Shown: positions 1 to 5,838 of the stretch, in pieces | Layout of the letters: each line of letters begins with the position of its first letter | Numbering within the stretch: position 1 is the stretch's first letter | Source: Planctomycetaceae bacterium | GTDB lineage: Bacteria; Planctomycetota; Planctomycetia; Pirellulales; Thermoguttaceae | Reading direction: 5' to 3' | DNA length: 5,977 nucleotides | Assembly (NCBI GenBank): GCA_031283825.1 | Contig: JAITAZ010000203.1 | Span: 1 to 5,977, forward strand | Position numbers and translations under genes: made by a program | The notes under the pieces: model-generated | What the model was told of the DNA's origin: nothing | The model's database searches: none | The model's input: only the letters and a program-made list of their open reading frames with translations

Positions 1-228
1 CAAATGAACGTCAAGCAACAACTCCGTTACTCGGCGAATCGCCTCCACCACCGGAACGCCAAAACTTATATTCGGAACAAAATGACCATCCATAATGTCC
101 AAATGCAATATCGACGCACCAGCCCGCTCCAACTGCTTAATATCAGATTCCAAATTAGCAAAGTCCGCCGCCAAAAGCGATGGATTCAAACGTAATCCGC
201 CTTCAATAAATTTAACTGTATCAATCAT
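1..228 (-). CDS. rpe: Ribulose-phosphate 3-epimerase, N-terminal part (truncated by window edge)
   Basis: This enzyme interconverts D-ribulose 5-phosphate and D-xylulose 5-phosphate in the cytoplasmic pentose phosphate pathway. The minus strand reads open for 76 codons from ATG at 228-226 to the window edge, so roughly the first third of a protein normally about 220 residues long is present. The family signature is clear: NPSLLAADFANLE at residues 15-27, the metal-site motif HLDIMDGHFVPNISFG at 42-57, and LDVHL at 72-76. By family knowledge His42, Asp44 and His75 are metal ligands, with Asp44 also a catalytic acid/base. The start is chosen because the leader MIDTVKFIEGGLRLNPS runs directly into the first beta strand of the TIM barrel. 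No Shine-Dalgarno sequence is evident before it; the upstream bases are A/T-rich and end in TAAG. The gene lies 263 bp downstream of dxs in the same orientation, with a foldback repeat between them, so cotranscription is uncertain. The assignment is secure although the C-terminus is unseen. Confidence 0.95.
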   Translation of the reverse strand, partial: MIDTVKFIEGGLRLNPSLLAADFANLESDIKQLERAGASILHLDIMDGHFVPNISFGVPVVEAIRRVTELLLDVHL

Positions 229-318
229 CTTAAAAATAAAGTAACCGTTCACGGGATTTTACAATATCTCAGCGGAATTTTTTGTAACGATATTTCCTCG
301 AATTATGCTTTCCTAATT

Positions 319-351
319 TTCTGCAATTTTTCTGCGTTTTCTGCGTTAAAA
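319..351 (+). repeat. Short-word tract A (TTCTGCG-type, about 9-nt period)
   Basis: Three successive words begin TTCTGC: TTCTGCAATTT, TTCTGCGTT and TTCTGCG, closing with TTAAAA. The last two words are spaced exactly 9 nt. This is the left inner arm of the foldback at 263-427 and faces tract B, its inverted relative. It is non-coding. Confidence 0.6.
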
Positions 352-363
352 TTTTTTATCAAA

Positions 364-396
364 TTTAAACACAGAATAAGCAGAATAGCACAGAAA
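364..396 (-). repeat. Short-word tract B (TTCTGTG-type, inverted relative of tract A)
   Basis: Read on the minus strand this gives TTCTGTGCTA, TTCTGCTTA and TTCTGTG followed by TTTAAA, so it has the same word structure and the same closing motif as tract A in opposite orientation. It forms the right inner arm of the foldback at 263-427. Confidence 0.55.
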
Positions 397-442
397 TAAG
401 TCGTTATAAATATTCCACTGATATATTACAATTTTTTTAAAA

Positions 443-477
443 TTCTCTGTGAACTCTGTGTTCTCTGTGGTTTAAAA
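443..477 (+). repeat. Short-word tract C (CTCTGTG x3, exact 9-nt period)
   Basis: CTCTGTG occurs at 445-451, 454-460 and 463-469, exactly 9 nt apart, followed by GTTTAAAA. The tract ends only 14 bp from the dxs stop codon and is convergent to it. I recall similar CTCTGTG-type runs in intergenic DNA of many bacteria, with no established function. There is no GC-rich hairpin here typical of an intrinsic terminator for dxs. Confidence 0.7.
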
Positions 478-491
478 TAAATTTTTAATTA

Positions 492-2633
492 TTAGAAATT
501 CCTTTTAGATATTTTCAAAATGGATTCGCAAACTTGAATTATATTTTTTGAATTTAAGCCTATGTCGTCTAGTAATTCATTTCTTTCGCCGTGTTCGATA
601 TATTTGTCTGGAAAACCTAATCGTTTTATTTTTCTTGAGTCGATATTTAACTCATTTGCGGATTCTAAAATAGCGCTTCCAAAACCTGCCGCTAACATTC
701 CTTCCTCGATTGTAACTATAAATCCTCCGTTTTTAATTGGTTGCAGAATCGTTTCTGTATCGATTGGTTTTATGAATCTTGCGTTTATTATTCCGGTAGA
801 AATTTTATATTTTTCGTACAAGAAATCTGCCGCTTTTTTTGCGGTTTCTAAAAATGTTCCGCATACGACAATGGCTCCGTCATTTCCGGTTTTTATAATT
901 TCGGCTTTTCCGCATTGAATTTGCGCAACGTTAATTCTATATCCTCCGCTTTTCGCTTTCGGATAACGCATCGCGACCGGAGAACCTGACTTTACAGCGA
1001 AACGTAACATCAAGTCAACGTCCGATGCGTCCGCCGGCGCCATTATTGTAAGATTCGGGAATGGTCGCAAAAAACAAATATCGAATACGCCATGATGAGT
1101 CGGTCCGTCGGGTCCAGTTAATCCAGCTCGGTCAAGCAACATTATTATCGGCAAATTCTGCAACGATACCTCCTGAAAAATCTGATCATAACTACGCTGA
1201 ATAAACGTACTATATATATCTACAATCGGAATCATTCCCGCTTTCGCAAGTCCTGCCGCAAAAATAACAGCATGAGATTCGCAAATGCCGACGTCAAAAA
1301 ATCGCGAGGGAAATTCTTCTCTAATCGGCTCAAGCATGTTGCCCCGACACATCGCCGCAGTAATAACGCAAATGCGATCATTTTCTCTCATCTGTTGCAA
1401 TATCGAATTTCGCACAACCTCCGTAAACGATACGCGATTAATAACGCTTAAATCGTTCTCTGTCGAATTTTCATTATGACAACAAATTTCAACGCAAGCA
1501 TTCGACTCCGCCGATGTTGCTGATAATGTTAATTTTGACGCTGATGTTGAAAAGGATCCTGTAATTGAAATTGGTTCTGCGTCTGATTCTTCGCGAACCC
1601 AAGTATCGCGTATTTTTTGATCCGAAAATGTTTCGTCTTGATTTGGAGCGATTTGATTGTCGTTAGAAAATTGATCAGTAGAAATTTTATTATCCATTCC
1701 GGGCGATGGCGCATGATACTCGGACGGATTATTTACCGCCGGTTTGAATCCGTGACCTTTCTCGGTGAAAACGTGCAACAATACGGGGTCGTTTATGCTT
1801 CTTGCCATTTTTAGAAAGCGTTGCAATCGTGGAATATTATGACCGTTTATTGGTCCGATGTAACGAAATCCGAGTTCTTCAAATAACATTCCTCCTAGCA
1901 AACCGGCTTTGACGGCGTTTTTGAATCTTGCCAGAATAGAATCCATAGACTTGCCGAGCGTTGGAAAATTATCGACCAGACTATGCAGTTGCTGTTTGAG
2001 ACGTTGATAAGACGGATGCATTCGCAACTTATCGAGATGAATAGATAATCCGCCGACTCGCGGACAGATTGACATTTTGTTATCGTTCAAAATTACCGTG
2101 ATATTTTTTCGTATCCATCCGGCGTGATTCATTGCTTCAAAAACGACGCCGCTACTGAAAGCGCCGTCTCCGATTACAGCGATACTATGACGTTTATTTT
2201 TACCTGAGATTAAATCGTCTCCGCTTGCGATTCCGAGCGCAGTTCCGATGCTGCAACCGGCGTGTCCAGTCATCATCAAGTCGTAATCGCTTTCTGCCGG
2301 ATTGGGAAATCCCATCAAACCACCTTTTGTGCGAATTGATTGAAATTGTTCAAATCGTCCGGTGAGTAATTTATGCGGATATATTTGATGTCCGGTATCC
2401 CAAATAAGCCGGTCGATTGAAAAATCGAAAGTCGAGTGCAGCGCGATGCATAACTCGACTACGCCGAGATTAGACGCGAAATGAACCGAGCGGCGGTCGT
2501 AAAGTCTATAAATTTCTTCGCGAATTTCCGACGCGAGGTCAAGCAACTCCGCGTGAGAGAATTTCATCAACTCTCGCGGAGATTGTAAACTTGATAAAAG
2601 AGGTCTCCGTTTTCCAATTTTTTGGGACGTCAT
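492..2633 (-). CDS. dxs: 1-deoxy-D-xylulose-5-phosphate synthase with long inter-domain linker
   Basis: This thiamine-diphosphate enzyme condenses pyruvate with glyceraldehyde 3-phosphate to 1-deoxy-D-xylulose 5-phosphate, the first step of the MEP isoprenoid pathway, in the cytoplasm. All three transketolase-like domains are present. Domain I (about 15-310) has SVHFASNLGVVEL with the conserved His51, WDTGHQIYPHK (78-88), and the ThDP/Mg motif GDG (155-157) through Asn185 of LNDNKMSI. Domain II (about 400-565) has the catalytic Glu452 in GICESHAVIFAAGLA, then DRAGLTGPDGPTHHG with Asp509 and His513, and Arg556 in RYPKA. Domain III (about 575-710) has NARFIKPID, TIEEG and GFPDKYIEHG. At 713 residues it is about 70-90 longer than usual (620-640). 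The excess is a Ser/Thr/Asn/Asp-rich linker at about 312-398, with no frameshift needed to explain it. The ATG at 2633 leaves a normal N-terminus and fits the family; only a GAG immediately before it resembles a ribosome site. Motif variants look planctomycete-like. A 515-bp gap lies upstream. All catalytic residues checked are intact, so it should be active. Confidence 0.97.
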   Translation of the reverse strand: MTSQKIGKRRPLLSSLQSPRELMKFSHAELLDLASEIREEIYRLYDRRSVHFASNLGVVELCIALHSTFDFSIDRLIWDTGHQIYPHKLLTGRFEQFQSIRTKGGLMGFPNPAESDYDLMMTGHAGCSIGTALGIASGDDLISGKNKRHSIAVIGDGAFSSGVVFEAMNHAGWIRKNITVILNDNKMSICPRVGGLSIHLDKLRMHPSYQRLKQQLHSLVDNFPTLGKSMDSILARFKNAVKAGLLGGMLFEELGFRYIGPINGHNIPRLQRFLKMARSINDPVLLHVFTEKGHGFKPAVNNPSEYHAPSPGMDNKISTDQFSNDNQIAPNQDETFSDQKIRDTWVREESDAEPISITGSFSTSASKLTLSATSAESNACVEICCHNENSTENDLSVINRVSFTEVVRNSILQQMRENDRICVITAAMCRGNMLEPIREEFPSRFFDVGICESHAVIFAAGLAKAGMIPIVDIYSTFIQRSYDQIFQEVSLQNLPIIMLLDRAGLTGPDGPTHHGVFDICFLRPFPNLTIMAPADASDVDLMLRFAVKSGSPVAMRYPKAKSGGYRINVAQIQCGKAEIIKTGNDGAIVVCGTFLETAKKAADFLYEKYKISTGIINARFIKPIDTETILQPIKNGGFIVTIEEGMLAAGFGSAILESANELNIDSRKIKRLGFPDKYIEHGERNELLDDIGLNSKNIIQVCESILKISKRNF

Positions 2634-3148
2634 CTCGTTTATAATTTTAACAATATTTTAATAAACTGTTCACGTTTGATATTTCGGTTAGAGCTGTCGT
2701 TTGCGTTTATATTGGGAAAGCAGACTTTTTAATGAACGAATAACTCTTGTATTGCCGAAATTCATAGTACGAGTTAATAAATAATAACAGGGACATTAGG
2801 AAACTCTAATAACAAGAGTAGAAAATTGCGACCATTTACAAATTTTAATTTCGGAATTATTTTTTAATCTTTTACAGATACAAATAAATCAATCCCGAAT
2901 GGCAGAGAAATTTTCTTTCATGCAAACAATTGTCAATAGTTACAAAAAATGAATATTAGAAATTCCCAAACAACAAAGCGAAGTATCTTACAAAATTCAG
3001 ATAACTTGTCTATTACCACCGTCAAAATATTTCATTGCGTCTAGTTTGTAGCGATTAAATTTCATCATCTCGTTGGAGATTCACAAAATAAAAGAGCGCG
3101 AGTCGAACTTGTCGCATGTACTGGAATAATTGAATTATTACAAAAATT
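2634..3148. other. 515-bp intergenic region upstream of dxs, no supported gene
   Basis: This A/T-rich gap separates the end of the transferase gene from dxs and must contain any dxs promoter and leader. No tRNA, rRNA or recognisable riboswitch was seen. No -10/-35 pair was convincing; the minus strand has an isolated TTGACA at about 2930-2935 without a good -10 at the right distance. Small structures are present: an inverted pair ACTCTTGT (2743-2750) and ACAAGAGT (2812-2819), a 5-bp hairpin ATCTC/GAGAT (3067-3080), and an A/T palindrome at 3125-3139. Two very short minus-strand reading frames exist, 2765-2688 (25 residues, Lys/Arg-rich) and 3068-2997 (23 residues). Neither has a clear ribosome binding site, so neither is called as a gene. 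Confidence 0.5.
3125..3139. repeat. Perfect 7-bp-arm A/T palindrome just after the transferase stop codon
   Basis: AATAATT and AATTATT flank a single G, 9 bp beyond the minus-strand stop codon at 3149-3151. The stem is entirely A/T with no loop to speak of, so it is a weak terminator candidate at best. The position suggests a possible transcript-end structure, but no T run follows it on the minus strand. Confidence 0.3.
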
Positions 3149-4273
3149 TTACGTATCGTTTTTATTTTGATTGTCTTTATATTTTGCGGTTAATTCTAGA
3201 ATTGCTATTATTGAGAGTGTCATTATTGTCTGTAATACGATTAAAATCGCGCCGTAGAAATTGACTTGATAAAGTAAAATCGCGCCAATACAACAAATTA
3301 TTGTTGCAAGATAAATTGTTAATACCGACTGAGTCCTACTCATGCCAAGCTTGACAAGCCGATGTGAAAAATGATTTTTATCGCCTTCAAACGGACTCTT
3401 TCCATTTTTAATTCTAATTGTTATTACCGAAATCATGTCATATAACGGGACGGCAAGAATAATTATCGGTACAAAAATTGTCTGCGGTAATTGATCGTCG
3501 CTTGTGAACGTTGCAATCAAAGTTAAAATCGACATCAAGAAACCTATAAAATACGAACCGCTATTGCCCATAAATAAACTCGCATAAAACGGATTATTAT
3601 GTAACAAAAAACCAATAATCGACGCAATAAGCACAATCAAAAAACCTGCAACAAAAAATTGCGGCTCCAACGATTCAGGATTCGGAGATATAAACATAAC
3701 TGTCGCCAGAAAAGAACCGCATATCACGGCAATTCCGCCTGAAAGTCCATTCATGTTGTCAAGCATGTTGAATGAATTTGTCAACCCAACAATCCATATC
3801 ACGCTTAAAATGCTAGTCAAAATCGGAAAGTCAATAAAAATTGTCAACCGCCAACCCTGCCAAACCGCAACTATAGCTACTGTCGTCTGAACCAAAATAC
3901 GTATCAACCAATGCAAATTAAATCGATCATCAAATGCGCCAAGCAACATCATTATCGTGCTGAGACCGAGCAACGTCCAGAGTTGAAAACTTCGCTGCAT
4001 TAAACCATCAAGCCGAATCGAAATCGACTCTGGAACTAATGTCGGAAATTGCAAAAGTACAAATATTATCAATTGACAAATCGCAAAAAATCCAACAACG
4101 CCAACAAAAATTCCAATACCGCCGGCAGATGGAATCGGTCTTTCATGAATTTTACGCTCGCTCGGAGAATCAACTAAACCGAAATAATCCGCCGCATAGC
4201 GTTTCATAATCTGACAAACAAAAAAACTTAACAACATCACAAACAAAAAAATCAAAACATAAGCTATCAGCAT
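3149..4273 (-). CDS. WecA/TagO-type polyprenyl-phosphate sugar-1-phosphate transferase (glycosyltransferase family 4)
   Basis: An integral membrane enzyme of the MraY/WecA superfamily. Family members move a sugar 1-phosphate, typically GlcNAc-1-P from its UDP donor, onto undecaprenyl phosphate at the cytoplasmic face, starting O-antigen, teichoic acid, capsule or other glycans. About ten or eleven hydrophobic segments cover its 374 residues, a normal length. Motifs appear in order: GLVDSPSERKIHERPIP (32-48) then SAGG, the Asp pair in GAFDDRF (Asp115, Asp116), NSFNMLDNMNGLSGG (166-180), MGNSGSYFIGF (235-245), PLYD (276-279), and GDKNHFSHRLVKLG (297-310), the counterpart of the WecA HIHH region. 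MraY proper is less likely given this C-terminal loop. One oddity is Asn237, where the family's MGDxGS motif normally has a Mg-binding Asp. The start is well supported by AGGAG at 4285-4281, seven bases before ATG. The gene lies 201 bp from the ATPase gene and follows that gene's terminator. The exact sugar and glycan cannot be read from the sequence. Confidence 0.9.
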   Translation of the reverse strand: MLIAYVLIFLFVMLLSFFVCQIMKRYAADYFGLVDSPSERKIHERPIPSAGGIGIFVGVVGFFAICQLIIFVLLQFPTLVPESISIRLDGLMQRSFQLWTLLGLSTIMMLLGAFDDRFNLHWLIRILVQTTVAIVAVWQGWRLTIFIDFPILTSILSVIWIVGLTNSFNMLDNMNGLSGGIAVICGSFLATVMFISPNPESLEPQFFVAGFLIVLIASIIGFLLHNNPFYASLFMGNSGSYFIGFLMSILTLIATFTSDDQLPQTIFVPIIILAVPLYDMISVITIRIKNGKSPFEGDKNHFSHRLVKLGMSRTQSVLTIYLATIICCIGAILLYQVNFYGAILIVLQTIMTLSIIAILELTAKYKDNQNKNDT

Positions 4274-4280
4274 TTTCTTT

Positions 4281-4285
4281 CTCCT
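4281..4285 (-). promoter_or_regulatory. Strong Shine-Dalgarno AGGAG for the WecA-like gene
   Basis: The minus strand reads AGGAGAAAGAAA directly before ATG (4273-4271), with seven bases between AGGAG and the start codon. It is the only clear ribosome binding site in the window and fixes the start of the transferase gene. Confidence 0.8.
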
Positions 4286-4307
4286 AGTTTAATTTTAGTT
4301 TAATTCA

Positions 4308-4332
4308 TGCAATTTGATTAAATTCAAATGCA
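4308..4332. promoter_or_regulatory. Dyad symmetry upstream of the WecA-like gene
   Basis: The left arm TGCAATTTGA (4308-4317) and right arm TCAAATGCA (4324-4332) pair over 9 bp with one bulged A, enclosing TTAAAT. The dyad lies 35-59 bases upstream of the transferase start codon, which suits an operator or a 5'-leader hairpin. The symmetry is seen directly; the role is inference. Confidence 0.35.
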
Positions 4333-4420
4333 AAATTTTAATAATTATTGGTAACCATTCAGTAAAAAATTTTAACGATTTCTGATGGAGCGTCTTTACA
4401 ATTGTTAGTTTTGTTTATTG

Positions 4421-4469
4421 AAAAACGCCGTAAAAATCATGTCTGAATAATTAAAATTTAATTACGGCG
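4421..4469 (-). terminator. Probable intrinsic terminator of the ATPase gene
   Basis: Just past the ATPase stop codon the minus strand has CGCCGTAA (4469-4462) and the complementary TTACGGCG (4433-4426), followed at once by TTTTT (4425-4421). The 8-bp stem contains five G/C pairs and is followed by the expected T run. The 28-base spacer between the arms is unusually long; part of it (TTAAATTTTAA) is itself palindromic and could shorten the effective loop. Confidence 0.65.
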
Positions 4470-4474
4470 AGCAA

Positions 4475-5707
4475 TCATTCTACTTTATTTGTTCTTCCGA
4501 GCAACCAATCTACAACGTTTAACTTGCGTATTCCGTCGAATACCGGATTTATGTCTTCGTCGGCGGAGAGCAAGAATTTCGGGTTTGAATCGCGTATTTC
4601 TTTTAGCGGCGTTAATTCTCGTTTTAGCGTTTTCTCATCTAAAACCGAATACGCAACTTGATAATACGAAACATAACCGCCGCTATCGCTCGCGACAAAA
4701 TCAATTTCATTATTCCGCGTTTTGCCGACATAAACTTCGTTGTATCGGCGGCGGAGTTCTAAATAAACTACATTTTCTAGTAAATGTCCTCTATCTTCGG
4801 CGGTTTTCTTGCCGAGCCGAATTCGACGAAATGACGTGTCCGCCAAATAATATTTGTCTAGCGTTTGCAATAATCGTTTGCCCTTTACGTCGTAACGCGG
4901 GACTTTGTACAAAATAAACGCTTCTGTCAGATAGTTCAGATAATTCGTAACGGTTAATTTGTCAACGACAATATTATTCGACCGAAGCGTATCAGAAATT
5001 GAACGCGGCGAAAGAATCGAACCAACCGAATCAAAAACGAAATCTAAAATTTTGTAAAACGCCGTTTTGTTATTGATTCCGTGTCGTTTAAAAATATCTT
5101 TTTCGACGATTGTATTCAAAACTCCTTGAACAAACGAATCGGCGACATTGTTGTTGCCCGTTGACATAGATAAAGTTACAGCTTGAGGGATTGCTCCGTT
5201 TTGCAGGAAATTCGCCAAACTTGCATTTTTTGTCAACTTTGGCGAATTTTCATACGATTCGACCCATTCCGCAAACGAGAAAGGAAGAATTTCTGTTTCG
5301 ACATAGCGTCCGGTTAGCAAGGTAGCGAGTTCGCCTGAAAGAAGTTGCGAGTTTGAGCCGGTAATGTAAAGATCGACGTTTTTTTTGATAAACAGTCCAT
5401 CAACAAGACGTTCAAAGGTCGGTATATTTTGAATTTCATCGAGAAAAACATAATTCATTCTATCCGCGACCAAGCGAACTTTAACGTAATCGTAAATTTG
5501 TTTCCAATCGCCGATAGTAAAAATATCAGGGTTTTCAAAGTTTAAAAACAAAATTGAAGCGTCCGGCGTTTTGAGTCGAATTTCATCTGCGAACATTTCT
5601 AACAACGTCGATTTTCCAGCGCGGCGCAAACCAGTAACAACCTTGATAAGATGAGCATCTTTCAAGTCGCGCAACTTTTGCATGTACGGTTTTCGTTCAA
5701 TCAACAT
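4475..5707 (-). CDS. AAA_14-type ATPase with C-terminal DUF4143 domain
   Basis: A predicted cytoplasmic P-loop ATPase of the widespread, functionally uncharacterised AAA_14/DUF4143 family. The N-terminal ATPase domain (about 1-150) has Walker A GLRRAGKST (26-34, Lys32), Walker B YVFLDEIQ (86-93, Asp90 and Glu91), a sensor-like TGSNS (116-120), then LTGRYVETEILPFSFAEW (131-148), a typical family signature. After a helical middle segment, the DUF4143 part includes KYYLADTSFR (285-294), HLLENVVYLELRRR (308-321), and VYVGKTRNNEIDFVA (325-339) followed by YYQVAYS (348-354). The Glu311, Asp336 and Gln350 pattern resembles the PD-(D/E)XK nuclease-like fold proposed for this family; nuclease activity is not shown. 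Its 410 residues are a usual length. ATG at 5707 gives MLIERKPYMQKL, a typical family N-terminus, although no Shine-Dalgarno sequence precedes it. Motifs look intact. It stands alone with its own terminator, and no toxin, antitoxin or mobile-element gene is visible beside it. Family identity is firm, function unknown. Confidence 0.92.
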   Translation of the reverse strand: MLIERKPYMQKLRDLKDAHLIKVVTGLRRAGKSTLLEMFADEIRLKTPDASILFLNFENPDIFTIGDWKQIYDYVKVRLVADRMNYVFLDEIQNIPTFERLVDGLFIKKNVDLYITGSNSQLLSGELATLLTGRYVETEILPFSFAEWVESYENSPKLTKNASLANFLQNGAIPQAVTLSMSTGNNNVADSFVQGVLNTIVEKDIFKRHGINNKTAFYKILDFVFDSVGSILSPRSISDTLRSNNIVVDKLTVTNYLNYLTEAFILYKVPRYDVKGKRLLQTLDKYYLADTSFRRIRLGKKTAEDRGHLLENVVYLELRRRYNEVYVGKTRNNEIDFVASDSGGYVSYYQVAYSVLDEKTLKRELTPLKEIRDSNPKFLLSADEDINPVFDGIRKLNVVDWLLGRTNKVE

Positions 5708-5733
5708 TTTTTAAATTCAGAATTAAGAATTAA
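5708..5733 (-). repeat. A/T word repeat immediately before the ATPase start codon
   Basis: On the minus strand TTAATTC is repeated twice in tandem, then TGAATTTAAAA leads straight into the ATPase start codon. It occupies the site where a ribosome binding sequence would be expected. It shares only the TTTAAAA ending with the longer tracts elsewhere in the window, so any relationship is tentative. Confidence 0.3.
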
Positions 5734-5817
5734 TTTTTTGTTCTGGCGTTGTTAGTTTTAATTTTACCGTTTTAGTTTTTATCATTTTTTATAGCGGATT
5801 TAATTTGAAAAAATAGT

Positions 5818-5838
5818 AATATATCAGCGGAATTTTTT
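5818..5838 (+). repeat. Dispersed box, third copy of the foldback end sequence
   Basis: This 21-bp segment (AATATATCAGCGGAA plus a T run) matches 263-283 at 20 of 21 positions and also matches the inverted copy at 407-427 with a few differences. Finding it more than 5 kb away, again next to short-word repeats, shows that the box is a dispersed repeat unit and not a chance feature of one gap. Confidence 0.65.

Larger units (their letters stand above)
263..427. repeat. Imperfect long inverted repeat (foldback element) between dxs and rpe
   Basis: The outer arms 263-290 and 401-427 are inverted copies, matching at about 23 of 28 aligned columns with one gap. The box at the left edge is AATATCTCAGCGGAA followed by a T run; its inverted partner reads AATATATCAGTGGAA. 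Inside them, 319-351 and 364-396 are inverted relatives built from short CTGCG/CTGTG words. The centre is an A/T spacer near 352-363. The left arm has about 20 extra bases (291-311) with no partner. As RNA from either strand this could form a long, bulged hairpin. It has no coding capacity. It resembles a small non-autonomous foldback or MITE-like repeat, but no target-site duplication was established. It could also act as an attenuating structure between dxs and rpe. The pairing is visible; the function is inference. Confidence 0.6.

Noticed and set aside
4..195. 63-residue plus-strand open frame at the left edge
   Set aside because: It is antisense to the clear rpe coding sequence, has no family resemblance, and is a composition shadow.
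319..477. CRISPR-like array
   Set aside because: The repeat words are 5-7 bases at 9-nt spacing without 25-40-nt repeats and unique spacers, and no cas gene is present.
562..918. 118-residue plus-strand open frame
   Set aside because: It lies wholly antisense to the C-terminal domain of dxs, whose conserved motifs fix the true frame.
1529..1714. 61-residue minus-strand frame overlapping the dxs linker
   Set aside because: It is out of frame within dxs. I considered whether it signalled a frameshift, but the dxs frame runs unbroken from domain I to domain II and the alternative frame resembles nothing.
2899..2952. 17-residue plus-strand frame in the dxs upstream gap
   Set aside because: It is too short, lacks a ribosome binding site, and is expected by chance in A/T-rich DNA.
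3095..3125. GTTCGACTC-like stretch on the minus strand resembling a tRNA T-loop
   Set aside because: The flanking bases do not form a T-stem, and no acceptor, D or anticodon arm could be assembled.
2634..3148. Possible TPP riboswitch before dxs
   Set aside because: The conserved thi-box strings (CUGAGA and ACCUGA) were not found in the dxs leader strand.
4489..4917. 142-residue plus-strand open frame
   Set aside because: It is antisense to the DUF4143 part of the ATPase gene, with Arg/Cys-rich shadow composition and no recognisable motif.
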